Shown in pieces: positions 1 to 11,107 of a DNA stretch of 47,109 nucleotides (position 1 is the first letter of the stretch; every line of letters begins with the position of its first letter). Made by a program: the position numbers and the translations under genes. Origin of the DNA: Coprinus comatus. Its lineage: Eukaryota; Basidiomycota; Agaricomycetes; Agaricales; Agaricaceae. The stretch lies in NCBI GenBank assembly GCA_034638255.1, contig JAWPGT010000127.1, forward strand, positions 1 through 47,109, written 5' to 3'. Below the pieces are notes generated by a model, which did no database searches, was not told where the DNA came from, and was given only the letters and a program-made list of their open reading frames with translations.

Positions 1-87
1 TGTATTAAACAATGTAGTAGATGTATTTTGCTATAGTTTTTACTTTGAGAGCAGAGTGAGATGATGCGCAGAAACCACTGGGCCGTT

Positions 88-460
88 TGACATGTAAGTA
101 GGCTCATCGGAAAGCTGTCGTAAATACGCGCGTAACAGTAAAAAGAACGTGTCGAAATTCGCAATAGGTGTACTTCAATATAGGTTTTACCTTTAGAATA
201 GAATACAATAATGCACAACGAGGACTGCGCCGTTTGACGTGTAATTAAGCTCATTGAAAAGCCATTGTAAATACGCGCGTAACGATAAAAAGAACGCGTC
301 AAAGTTTGTATTATCCATTGTATAATAGTGTTTTCACTTTAGATGAGTGTTTGAGAGTAAATACAATATTCAGAAGCAACCGCTCAATCGTTTGCCTTAA
401 AAGATGCGGCGTTTAAACGGGAGTAACATTCCGCATATATTAACACCAAGAACGTGTCTA
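88..460 (+). repeat. Degenerate direct repeats, about 142-158 bp period
   Basis: Copies start near 88, 230 and 388. The first two share a CGTTTGAC(A/G)TGTAA start, a CTCAT(C/T)G(G/A)AAAG middle, the palindrome TACGCGCGTA and an AAAAAGAACG(T/C)GTC end. The third keeps CGTTTG, GTAACA and AAGAACGTGTC. A fourth, weaker copy may lie at about 685-760. No coding sequence was seen in 1-906. These may be upstream or 5'-terminal repeats of the adjoining Helitron, but the Helitron 5' end was not located. Confidence 0.6.
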
Positions 461-950
461 CGCGTGCACTCAAGGTATTACAATAAATCATTCATATTCA
501 ATAATATATAGCAAATATCTCTATGGGGACCTCGCGCGTTGCTATTTAAAATATACCGTTGCAATGCTCTACAAAATAGCTATCTACCGATATTAGAAAC
601 ATTGCAAAACAACCATAATACCACTCACTACATAGCAAATAGTTACTTTTAAGTAAAACCACTCCTGTACACTCAAATCTTCACTGTTTGGCCCATAAAT
701 ACCCTCATTGGAACCACCTCCATTGTGGCTTTCTGACGCATATACAAGCGTAAATTTATTCGCATGCGTTCCTAATCTATGAACAATTCTCCGCTGAAAG
801 ACACAAATGTTAGGTCATGTGACTATCAACAGTGCCTCATTGTGTCGAGCATTGTTGTTCCTTACCCTCTCACCACATCTCATCAACATCTCTAGAGCTT
901 TAAATCATGTAAGTAAAGTGTTCTGGTATGTACCTATGATGTATTAGCTC

Positions 951-3900
951 ATGTTCTTGGCTTCTAGGAACCCTGATGACAACTCTGCACCTCCATCTGT
1001 CCCTCCTCAACAACCACCTCATCCCCCCCATCCCAACCCAGATATCCAGGCTATATTGGCCTCTATACCTCAGGTGCAGGTTCCTGATCACATCTTTGCT
1101 CCTCCCCAACATCCTCTTCCTAGGCCCCCTAGGCCAATTGGAGTGAACCTACCTGCTGTTTCTAGGCCTATCTCTGGTGTTTCTGGTGTTTCTGGTCCTC
1201 TCTCTGGCATTCCTGGTCCTGGCCCTTCTGTTTCTAATGCTCCTGTTGCTGGTCCTTCAAGGATTTTTGCTAGATCTTCTCTTGGGTATGTTTTTATTTA
1301 ATATATTATTACAAAAAAGCGAAATTTATTAATATATTTCAAGCCCTCCTCCTATTATTCCAACTATTCCTGGTGTTTCTGGTCCTCTATCTGGTGTTCC
1401 TGGCTCTGGTGCTTTTGTTCCTGGTGTTCCTGTGGCTGGTCCTTCAAGGATTTCTGTTAGATCTTCTATTGGGTATGTTTTTATTTAATATTATCAAAAA
1501 AAGCGAAATTTAATTATACATTTCAAGCCCTCCTCCCATTATTCCAACTGTTCCTGGTGTTTCTGGTCCTCTACCTGGTGTTCCTATTCCTGGTGCTTTT
1601 ATCCCTATTGCACCTTCTTCTAGAATTCCTGTTAGGTATGTTTTAATTTATTATTTAATGTTATAAAAAAGCAAAAATTAAATATATATTCTCAGATCTT
1701 TTCCAAATAATAATTGGAACCAGCCACTTGCTCATCCTTCTATTCCTCCTACTGCTGGTAGTTCTGTTCCTGTTACTGGCCCTTCAAGAATTCCTATTGG
1801 GTATGTTTTATTCATTAATTTAATATTATAAAAATGCGAAATTAATACATATATTTAGTCCTCTTCCTCCTCTTCCAAATATTCCTGTTACACATATACC
1901 AGATGGCTGGGACCGACCACTTACTCATTCAATTTCAAATATTCCTATCCCTCCTGCACATCGTAATTGGCCATATTTAGTACATAATCGTCCTCATGAT
2001 CTTTGTACTCAACAACTTGAGCAAGAATTACGACAAAGAATAGATGGAGAGATAGCAGAGGAGATAGAAATTCTACAAAATAGATTTGAGGAAGAACAAA
2101 GACATGCCTGTGAAAGAGAACAACAGCTTTTGATACTACGTCAACAAATTGTAGAAGAACAACGTCAAAGAGCTGCTGAAGCTCAGCAAGTTGAAGAAGA
2201 GCATGAACGTGTACGGTGGCAAAATTTTTATCAGTTGTTAGATAATTGGAGGGATGAACATGATGTAGAGATTGGTGGAAGGAATGATCCAGTGGTTAAT
2301 GTTGATCAGCCTCTAAGAGTAGTAGAGGAAAATAGAGAAAATGAGATTCCGGAGATGGAACAGGTTGATGAAAATCCAGAAGATGATGATGCACTACCAA
2401 TTCACCGAGAACGGGTTCCATTAGGCTGCAGACCACATGATGATACCAGACCACCCCATTCCTTAGGTCCTATGAATGTTTCTTGCCCAGATTGTTCTGC
2501 TTTTCATTTTAAAAGTGAACAATTGTCTTCATCAACATTGGCCAGACCCAAGTTTGGAGTTTGTTGTTTACAGAATCAAATTCGACTTGCACCATTTACT
2601 CCTCTCAATGGCTATCTAAAGGATTTGTTAACAGCAATGGGTCCAGCTCAAGTTCATTCTGCTAATTTCAAGAAAAACATCCGGAGTTATAATAATGCAT
2701 TTGCATTTACATCGGTTGGTGCAAAACTTGATCGAACAATTACTGGTACTACAGGTATGTACTATTCTTTCTTTCTTATTAACTTTTTATTCTAACTCTT
2801 ATGTTCAGGACCATTTTGCTACAAAATTAATGGAGAATATCGTCATTCTATGGGTGCTCTTCTTCCTCCTGGTGATCGAGAACCATCTTTTGCTCAACTC
2901 TATATTCATGATCCTAATGAATACTCTACTTTGCAAATCCGTGACCTTCGTATTCAACAATGTAACCGGGACAACAGGCTTGATAATTTTGTTCTTGGTG
3001 AACTTCATGATATGCTTCATCAAACTCATCCATATATTCAACATTATAAACACGCTTATGAAGTCTTTGCTGAAAAACCAGAACATGAATGTGATACAAT
3101 CCAACTTCGACTGCGAGTTGATCCTGGTACTGATGGTCGACGGTATAATGCTCCTACTGCTGATGAAATTGCTGTTGTTGTACCTACTGCTGGAGTTGAA
3201 GAAGCCTCAGATCACCATGATATCATTTTACATTATCGGGATGGTAATTTGAAAAGAATTAGCCACCTTCATCCATCTTATGCACCACTCCATTACGTTC
3301 TCCTCTTTCCACATGGTGATCATGGTTGGCATCGACAAATTCCTTCATTTTCTGTTAATGGAAGTTGTCGAACTAAGTATGTTACTCAAACTGCCTATCA
3401 CGCTTATCATTTTCATACTCGACCTGGCATTCTTTCACCTTTGTTCTATGGAGGACGGTTATTTCAGCAATATGTGGTTGATGCTTGGGCTTCTATTGAT
3501 CAATCAAAACTTACGTGGTATCGAAATCATCAAAAAGAACTTAGAGCAGAGGTTTATTGAGGTATGTTGTAATTTTATTTCTAACTAATATTATATCTCA
3601 TTAAATCTTAGGCTTACAAGATATTGTTGTTGGTGATCGGGACAATAACTTGAATGGAAATCATGGAATGAGAGTTATTCTTCCCTCTTCACATACTGGA
3701 AGTGAACGGTATATGAACCAACTCTTTCAAGATTCTATGGCTATCTGTAGGGAAAATAGCAACAAACCTGATCTCTTTATCACCATGACTGCTAATCCTA
3801 AATGGAAGGAGATTGTGGATAATTTGCTACCTGGACAACAAGCTACTGATCGGCCAGAACTGGTTGCTTGAGTATTTGAAGGGAAGAAGAAAGAACTTTT

Positions 3901-6812
3901 GAAGGATATTCAGGATGGGTTATTTGGAGATGTGAATGGGATGGTTCATATGTTTGAGTTTCAGAAACGCGGTCTTCCTCACATCCATCTTTTGGTTTTT
4001 CTGAAAAATCATGATAAAATCAGAGATCCAAATCATATCAACTCTATTGTTTCTGCCTACCTTCCGGATGAAGAAACCGAACCCCATCTTTTCAACATTA
4101 TCACTACTTCTATGTTACATGGTCCATGTGGTGAAGGATATCCCAATGCTCCATGTATGAAGAATGGCCGATGCACTAAGCAGTTTCCTAAAGCTTGGAA
4201 TGAGAGGACAACTTGGTCAGAGAATGGTTATCCAAACTATGCTCGACCAGATGATGGTTGCAAGTTTGTGAAGAATGGCTTTGAATTCGATAACCGATGG
4301 GTTGTTCCATACAACAAATATCTCAGTTTGAAATATGGATGTCATATCAATGTGGAGGTTAGCAATGGTGTTGGTTCAGTTGGATACATCCACAAGTACA
4401 TCTACAAAGGTCATGACAAAACAACTCTCCAGGTTTCTGCTAGACAAGATGAAAACCGTGATGAAATTACTGAGTATTTGGATGCTCGGTATATTTCTCC
4501 GGTTGAAGCTTGCTGGCATATCTTTGAATTTCCTATGCATGGAGAGTCTCCACCTGTCTACCGTCTACCTGTTCATATGGAAGGAGGTCATTTGGTATAT
4601 TTCCAGCCTGGGCAACAACCTCAAGAAGTTTTGGCAAGAAACAATGTAGAAGAAACAGCTCTTACTGCTTGGTTCAAGGCAAATCAGGAGTTTGAAGATG
4701 CACATACTATCCTTTATCAAGATTTCCCCAAGACATTTGTGTTTGTGAAGTCCTCAAAAAAGTGGAAGAGAAGACAGCGGGGATATGCAATTGGGAGGAT
4801 GTATTTTGCTTCACCAGCTCAAGGAGAGCGTTTCTATCTTCAGCTGCTATTGACTACTGTTACTGGTCCTACCTCATTCAAAGACTTGCGTACTTTTGAA
4901 GGAACAGTTCATCCAACATATAAAGAAGCATGTGCTGCACGAGGACTTTTGGAGGATGATAGAGAGTGGATTACATGTTTAACTCAAGGAGCACAAATTC
5001 AGACTGGATCATCATTACGGAGGTTGTTTGCTGTTATTCTTATTCATGGTATTCCGACAAGGCCAGATGAACTTTGGGAGCAGTTTAAGGGGAGAATGTG
5101 TGATGATTTGGAGAGACATTTGTTGGAAATGCCTATTTATCAGGGACAAGAGATGACTGAGGAGCACAAGTTGGATTTTGGGCTTTATTTGATCAATCAA
5201 ATCCTCATGAAGTCTGGAAAAACACTTTTGGACTTTCCTCCTATGCCTATCTCACTAGGATTTAATGGTCAACCATGGCAGGATGTTGGTCAGAACTATA
5301 TGTTGGCTCAAGAATTGGTTCATGATCATGATCAACTTGCTATTGATACTCAAACAAACTACAATCGGTTCAACAATGAACAGAAACTTGCTTTTGATAC
5401 AATCATTAACTCTATTGACAACAACCGGGGTGGTCTGTTTTTTATCCATAGTGCTGGTGGCTGTGGAAAAACATTTGTATGTAACACTATTGCTGCCAAA
5501 GTCTGATCACAACATCAAGTTGCTCTCTGTGTTGCATCTTCTGGCATTGCTTCATTACTTCTGGATGGTGGAAGGACTGCTCATTCCCGATTCAAGATTC
5601 CTTTGGATGTTGATGAAACAAAAGTTGCTGGTATCAAGCAGAATACACTTATGCATGAAGTTCTTCAAAATACCAAGGTTATCATATGGGATGAAGTTCC
5701 AATGCAACATAAACATGCAATCAATGCAGTAAACTGATGTCTTCAAGATTTATTTTCAGTAAGTTCAATTTCTTTTAGTATAAATAATGATATTAACAAT
5801 TATTTAGACTAATCAACTATTTGGTGGGATTACTATGGTTTTTGGAGGAGATTTCCGTCAAACACTTCCTGTTGTTCCTCATGGGTCAAGACAAGATGTT
5901 ATTGCTGCTTCTTTATGCCGGAGTACTTTGTGGGGGAACATTACTGTTTTACATTTGGTTCAAAACATGCGGTTAGAGCGGAGTGCAAACAGTGAATTCC
6001 ATGCTCAATGGTTGTTGGAGATTGGAGCAGGAAATAATCTCAACAACAACAGTGATACTGTTAACCTTCCTCCTCAGATGTGTTGTCAAGAACTGGATCA
6101 ATTAATCAACTTCATCTATCCTAACATTCACTATCTTTATCATCCACCTGAATACTTCCTTGAGTGCACCATTCTTTCTCCTCGGAATCATGAAGTTGAT
6201 GAACTTAATGCAGCTCTTTTGGCCAAGTTTCCTGGAGAGCTTCATGTTCTTAATGGTTTTGATAAACTTTCACCTCGGAATGGAGAAGAAGTAGAGCATG
6301 CATTTCCACAGGAATATCTTCACTCACTCAATGCTGGAGGATTACCACTTTATCGCTTGGCTTTGAAGATTGGATGTCCAGTAATGCTTCTCAGGAACCT
6401 TGATCCTTCAATTGGTCTTTGTAATGGTACAAGACTAATTATTCTCCACATTCAACAAAAGGTGTTGCTTTGCAAAATTATAAGCACTGATCCAAGATTT
6501 GCAGAGAAAGAAGTGATGATTCCAAGAATCAAACTTGATGTCAAGCCAGATGACCTTCCAATTCCTCTTCTTCGCACCCAATTCCCTATCCGACTTGCCT
6601 TTGCTATGACTATCAACAAATCTCAAGGTCAATCAGTAAAAACAGTTGGTATTGATTTACATACTTCAGTATTCTCACATGGGCAGTTGTATGTTGCACT
6701 TTCAAGATGTACTTCAGGTGATAGGATTAAGGTATTGTTACCAGAGCAGGAAGATAACACAAGTACTATTAATGTAGTGTACAAGGAAATCTTACAAGGA
6801 CTTCGCTTATAA
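951..6812 (+). pseudogene. Helitron RepHel replicase/helicase, four in-frame TGA
   Basis: Rolling-circle replication initiator fused to a Pif1-type helicase. I read eight exons: 951-1285, 1344-1472, 1528-1635, 1696-1800, 1859-2754, 2809-3561, 3612-5758, 5808-6812. The joined length is 5478 nt, in phase throughout. Order of parts: a Pro/Gly-rich repetitive N-terminus, a Gln/Glu-rich coil, the Helitron-like N domain (QLYIHDP near 2898), the HUH motif HIH at 3980-3988, the tyrosine segment YIHKYIYKG at 4385-4411, Walker A GCGKT near 5460, Walker B IIWDE near 5680, GGDFRQTLPV near 5850 and YVALSR near 6690. In-frame TGA codons stand at 3558, 3869, 5504 and 5735; at several the family usually has Arg. 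The rest of the frame is open, which suggests recent inactivation. An alternative start joins AT (907-908) to G (968) across a 59-nt intron. Confidence 0.88.
1150..1858 (+). repeat. Tandemly duplicated exon-intron units inside the RepHel gene
   Basis: Four introns (1286-1343, 1473-1527, 1636-1695, 1801-1858) are alike: each opens GTATGTTTT and most carry an AAAAA(A)GCGAAATT core. The exons between them repeat a Pro-Gly-Val-Ser-Gly-Pro-rich text ending GPSRI...G. Spacing is 187, 163 and 165 bp. Every intron is phase 2 and the three inner exons are 129, 108 and 105 nt, all multiples of three, so units can be gained, lost or skipped without changing frame. Confidence 0.85.
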
Positions 6813-6890
6813 TAATGCATATGTAGCATTGAACTCAGAACTCGGTCATTGCGTTGAATTCGGAACTCAGATTCAGCACTAGCGAAATGT

Positions 6891-6917
6891 CATGCCGAAG
6901 GCACGGGTTTAAGCTAG
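6891..6917 (+). other. Helitron 3' terminus: hairpin plus CTAG
   Basis: TGCC-GAA-GGCA stem-loop, extendable to CATGCC/GGCACG with one A-C mismatch. CTAG follows 8 nt after the stem, and the next base is T. This is the standard arrangement at Helitron 3' ends. Confidence 0.8.
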
Positions 6918-7015
6918 TTGTTCTATTCTTTCGAGAAAAGCAAGAAAGTGAATATCTCAACTGTTTTTCTCTCTCCTCCCCTCAAGATCCAAGATCAGCC
7001 AAAAATAGAACCATT

Positions 7016-9224
7016 ATGACTTTTATTGGGCTTGATTCTGGACAAGGAATCTGGAAATGTAACAAGGACTCTGGAAATCATTGCAATCATATCAAACGCT
7101 CTATCCAGTATTTTAATGGTTCTAAAAATTCACATTCTTCTTTTAATGAAAATTGTTCTAGTAATGAAATTCCCACTGGTATGAAATTTTTAGTTTTATA
7201 GGTTTTATTACTAAACTCAGTTAAAACAGAAGAACAATTAATTGTTCCAAATATTGGCATTAAGTCCATTAAACCTATATCATATAGGCCAATTTTACCA
7301 CCCCTTTCAACTCGACTACCTTCAGATCCAAAACTCTATGAAGATATCCCTCCTGTAACCAATGTTCCTCAGCTCCTTCCTCTTAACTCATATTCCAAAT
7401 GTCTATGTGGAAAAGAGTACAATCCTCAATTGCCTACATATCATCTCCCTTGCGTCATCTATACTCTTACCAAGAGTATTAAAACCAATATTGAACTCCA
7501 AATATGTCCTTCTTGTTCAAAATCAAGATACCAAGCAATTGGTCCAGATTGTCACAACTTGGGACTTCTCAATCTTAACAACCATGTGCTTTTTTCCCAT
7601 GATCTTCTTGAAGATTATACTCTCTCCTATACCTCATCAGAAACTCCATTTATTGCGTGGGTTAAAGTTACCTCAGCCAGATACCAATGTTTCCAAAGTG
7701 ATATTGTTTTTTGCGATGAAAAAACATTCCAAAATGCCTGGTTTGGATATGCATCTCTATTATTTCTTGAAAATGATATGAAATGTCCCATTTGCAAAGA
7801 TTTTCCCAAAACTGTAATTTGGGATGGTGTTACTTTGGCCTTTAATAAGAGAAATCTTCAAGAATCTCTTTATCCTCCAACAACTACTCATCCTAACTCA
7901 ATTATTCGCAAGGGAACCTATCCTAAAAATCAACCATTAATTGCCAATTCTGAATGCCGAAAACTTCTTTTAAACACTTTCGTGGAACCATTAAAAGTTC
8001 CTCAACAAGTTGTTATTAATCAATTGGAGAATCAAGATTCATCTGATGAAGAGCTGGAGCAGAATCGTTCTCAAAACTTTCAAAAGCAAATGGCTAAAAT
8101 TAATAACCTTTCTCTTCTTCAAAAATGTCTTAAAGAAGAAAGCATATATCTAGAGCAGTTGTTTGAAAAATATTGCTCTGCAAATGCACTACTAAAATTT
8201 GGTACTTGTCCCAAAGAAATTAGCCAGTTTTTCTTTCAGGTATGGTTATTTTTCTATTACAGAAATAGATTACTAAAATTCTAACTTATAGTTGGGAAGT
8301 AACGATTCTCTTCTTCAAGTTATTAATATACTTGCGTTAAAGGCTCTCAAATCTTTTCTTGAAAATCCTTCCCAACAACATAGATTGGATCTTCTTTCTT
8401 GCATACCTTCATTATACTGGCTTTTACTTTTTCACCAAAAACAAAATCCAAACTGGGAATCATCTACTTTGGGCATTTGTAGCTGGATTAGGGATAAGGT
8501 CGAAAAAGGGTGGAATAATATCATCAAATATGATGTTCCTGATATTACTAATGATGTAAAAGATGTTGATGGAGGTTGGAAAAAGGCAAGTTTCAAATTT
8601 ATATTTTATTCCAATACTTACAATAAATAGAGTGGCTGCAAATATAGTATGCCTCAAATCAGACATTGTCCTAAATACCCAGGATTTAAACATGAAGCTG
8701 AAAAAGAACAAAAAGAGCGTGGAGGAAAGTGTAACAAATATTATAGCACTTATGGTGAAAGTGGACTTACAGGAGGCATTATGTGCACTTGGTGTACCCA
8801 TTCCATTTGCTATGGATATCATTGTATTCCTTCAAGTGAAGGAAGAAATGATGTATTCTCAGCAATGATAACTAGATGGCCAAAAGCACCTAAGTATGTG
8901 ATATATGATTTCGCATGCTAGCTAGGACCATATTGTCGGAGTTGGGAACCCACATTTTTTGCAGATACATTATTTCTGATTGATAATTTCCATTCATCAG
9001 GACATTGTAGATGTAGTCCAGCCTACTTTCTCAAAACATATTCTGAAAGCCAACCTTTGCTGGGAAGGATAAATTCTAGTGCTGCTGAATGTGGAAATGG
9101 AGGCCTTACAAGAATAAGGAAGTCAGTTAGATATATGGGGCAGGAAAGATCTATAATTTATACCATGGTTTTTTTATCTATTTGGAATAGAGTTAGAACG
9201 CAGAATATCCAGAAAAGGCTTTAG
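7016..9224 (+). pseudogene. CxC5/CxC6 cysteine-cluster protein (KDZ-transposase associated type), one nonsense codon
   Basis: Resembles the large basidiomycete proteins carrying cysteine clusters found with KDZ transposases. Exons are 7016-7178, 7221-8239, 8292-8585 and 8631-9224, in phase, about 690 codons. Visible landmarks: WKC...HC near 7050; C-C-GK cluster near 7400; CPSC near 7507; SSETPF near 7637; CPICKD...VIWDGVTLAF near 7785-7842; MPQIRH near 8649; TWCTHSICYG near 8788; SSAAECGNGG and SIWNR near the end. The third intron (8586-8630) seems to be a rare GC-AG type with donor AAG|GCAAGT. TAG at 8919-8921 interrupts FAC*LGPYC; CAG to TAG would explain it. The start is uncertain because the Helitron ends just upstream and may have removed 5' exons. 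The biochemical role of the family is unknown to me; a link to transposition is inferred from the family name. Confidence 0.75.
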
Positions 9225-9359
9225 TTTGCATATTGTAGTATATCTAAGGTCTGGTATATATTGATAGATATTGCATAGGAATGGAATTATACTATACTAG
9301 GATATGACCTTCTACAACATTATGGGCAACTAGGCCACATATATCGTATGATGGAGTAT

Positions 9360-9745
9360 GAGTAGTAGAATCCTACTATGCTCAGGTATGGATAGTAGAA
9401 TTCTACTACAGTATGGTGTGAGTAGTAGGATTCTACAACTCATAGTATAGATAGTAGAATTCTACTATAGTATAGTGTGAGTAGTAGAATTCTACAACTT
9501 ATAGTATAGATAGTAGAATCCTACTACTTACACTGTATTGTAGTAGAATTCTACTATCTATACCTGAGCATAGTAGGATTCTACAACTTATAGTATACAC
9601 TGTATTGTAGTAGAATCCAACTATGCTCAGGTATGGATAGTAGAATTCTACTATGCTCTGGTATGGATAGTAGGATTCTTCAATCCTATAGTGCAAGTAG
9701 TAAGATTCTACTACAGTATAGTGAGAGTAGTAGAATTCTACAATA
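9360..9745. repeat. Array of about 13 palindromic units around GTAGAATTCTAC
   Basis: Every 25-35 bp the sequence returns to GTAGAATTCTAC, a perfect 12-nt palindrome, or a one- or two-base variant (GTAGAATCCTAC, GTAGGATTCTAC). Units lie near 9365, 9391, 9421, 9451, 9484, 9511, 9541, 9570, 9609, 9639, 9669, 9698 and 9729, separated by AGTATAGTGTGAG- or ATGCTCAGGTATGG-like spacers. It lies between the CxC gene and the hAT gene and may be a subterminal binding array or a cruciform-forming minisatellite. An open frame on the minus strand here is a by-product of the repeat. Confidence 0.85.
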
Positions 9746-9782
9746 TAGCTGGATACAGCCCGCTGTACCCAAAAATTACAAC

Positions 9783-9864
9783 TAGTGGTATCCATTTGTT
9801 ACCACTTTTGGTTAATCCGCTACGTGTGTCAGTGTAAGGGTCGGTGAGGAAGGTCCCCTTACAT
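9783..9864. other. Two short hairpins upstream of the hAT gene
   Basis: GTGGTA...TACCAC lies around 9785-9804 and GTAAGGG...CCCTTAC around 9834-9864. They could mark a transposon end, but no target duplication was found and the role is open. Confidence 0.35.
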
Positions 9865-10644
9865 GAGGTGTGTATCTGGATTCTGATATATAGTACTATT
9901 TTTAATGTTTACTAACTTAATTTGGAAGGTTTTTACAGTTAGAGTTTATGATGCATCAAATGAAAGGAAAACTGCTGAAAATATGCTTAAGATTGTTGAA
10001 GAAGTTTATGAGGAGCTTATTACCAAATGGAAGGTTATTGTTTCTTCTTTGGTAACGGATGCATCTGGAGAATCATTGAAATCTCGTCAGATGTTTTTAT
10101 ATATACATCCTGAAATCATTGTACTTGATTGTTACTCTCATCAGGTATGTTGCAAAATGAAGTTTTAAAATAGATCTAAATACTGAAATATATTTAGATC
10201 AATTTAGTTGTAGGAGATTACTTTGCAAATCATTCTGGTGTACTTACTCAGGTACTGTAGATCAATTTCTTTTCAATTTTATATATCTATAATATACTGA
10301 CTTGAACATTTTTGAAGATTGATCATGCTACTGATCTAATTGCATGGATCCAAAGCAAGACAATTCTCTTAAGTCTTATCCATGAAAAATATTGAAGTAA
10401 CCATAATGGCCAAACAAAATCAGTTCTTCGGGCAATACTTACTCAATGGACATCTCACTATATGGCGTTGACTCAGGGACCGAAGCACGATTATAATCGG
10501 ATGCAGGTGAAATCACCAGGTACACCAATTGGATTAGCTGGTGATTTCACCGCATCCAATTAGTCTGCTAATAATCCAATTAATCGACCAAAGGATTAAT
10601 CCAATTATGGTTATACAAAATAATATATATGATATGTGATGGTA

Positions 10645-10726
10645 AGATGAAGGATTGAACTCATGACCTTGAGTAAGGTAAAACATAAACTGAGAAGAAG
10701 GGCTAACCACTAAGCAACAAGACCTT
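10645..10726 (-). other. tRNA-like sequence in left arm
   Basis: Reverse complement of the right-arm copy, pointing outwards to the left. Box A-like TTGCTTAGTGG and box B-like GAGTTCAATCC are present. A complete cloverleaf was not established, so it may be a relic of a tRNA-derived SINE rather than a tRNA gene. Confidence 0.5.
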
Positions 10727-11025
10727 ATAATACTGGTGAATTATTAGGACCTATGTATGGTAATATCTGAGATTTGAGAAATACTGAACTCCTCCACGAA
10801 AATTTATTACATTAATCTAAGAGGTTTAATCATGGTAATACCATAGATAAATTAAATAGTTCTCTTAATCTAATCTCTCAAATTAACCCTGACAATCTTA
10901 GAAACCTAAGTATGCCTAATATACCAAGATTGACTCAACACAATAAATTTTCGTGGAGGAGTTTAGTATTTCTCAAATCTCAGATATTACCATACATAGG
11001 TCCTAATAATTCACCAGTATTATAA

Positions 11026-11107
11026 GGTCTTGTTGCTTAGTGGTTAGCCCTTCTTCTCAGTTTATGTTTTACCTTACTCAAGGTCATGAGTTCAATCCTT
11101 CATCTTA
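11026..11107 (+). other. tRNA-like sequence in right arm
   Basis: Begins GGTCTTGTTGCTTAGTGG. Box A-like TTGCTTAGTGG is at 11033-11043 and box B-like GAGTTCAATCC at 11088-11098, about 45 bp apart. The 3' acceptor strand does not pair well with the 5' strand, so I do not call a functional tRNA. Confidence 0.5.

Larger units (their letters stand above)
907..6917 (+). mobile_element. Autonomous-type Helitron (5' end not resolved)
   Basis: Rolling-circle transposon carrying one RepHel gene. The 3' end is well supported: the hairpin CATGCCGAAGGCACG (6891-6905) is followed after 8 nt by CTAG (6914-6917) and then by a T, as expected for insertion between A and T. The 5' TC end was not found and may lie upstream of 907 or even before the window, so the left coordinate is only the start of recognisable gene structure. 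The element adjoins the CxC5/CxC6 gene, which starts about 100 bp downstream on the same strand. Confidence 0.85.

Noticed and set aside
2695..5732. Open frames at 2695-3252, 4335-4649 and 5265-5732 as separate genes
   Set aside because: They overlap the Helitron RepHel frame and have no family features; they are shadows.
3558..5737. TGA read as a sense codon (alternative code or selenocysteine)
   Set aside because: Neighbouring genes in the window use TGA and other stops normally, CGA is still used often in the same gene, and hAT and NACHT elements show the same scar.
9360..9745. CRISPR-like repeat array
   Set aside because: Units are palindromes with spacers that are themselves repetitive, the host is eukaryotic, and there are no cas genes. 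It is a minisatellite.
9499..9795. 98-codon minus-strand frame
   Set aside because: It translates the palindromic array into low-complexity repeats.
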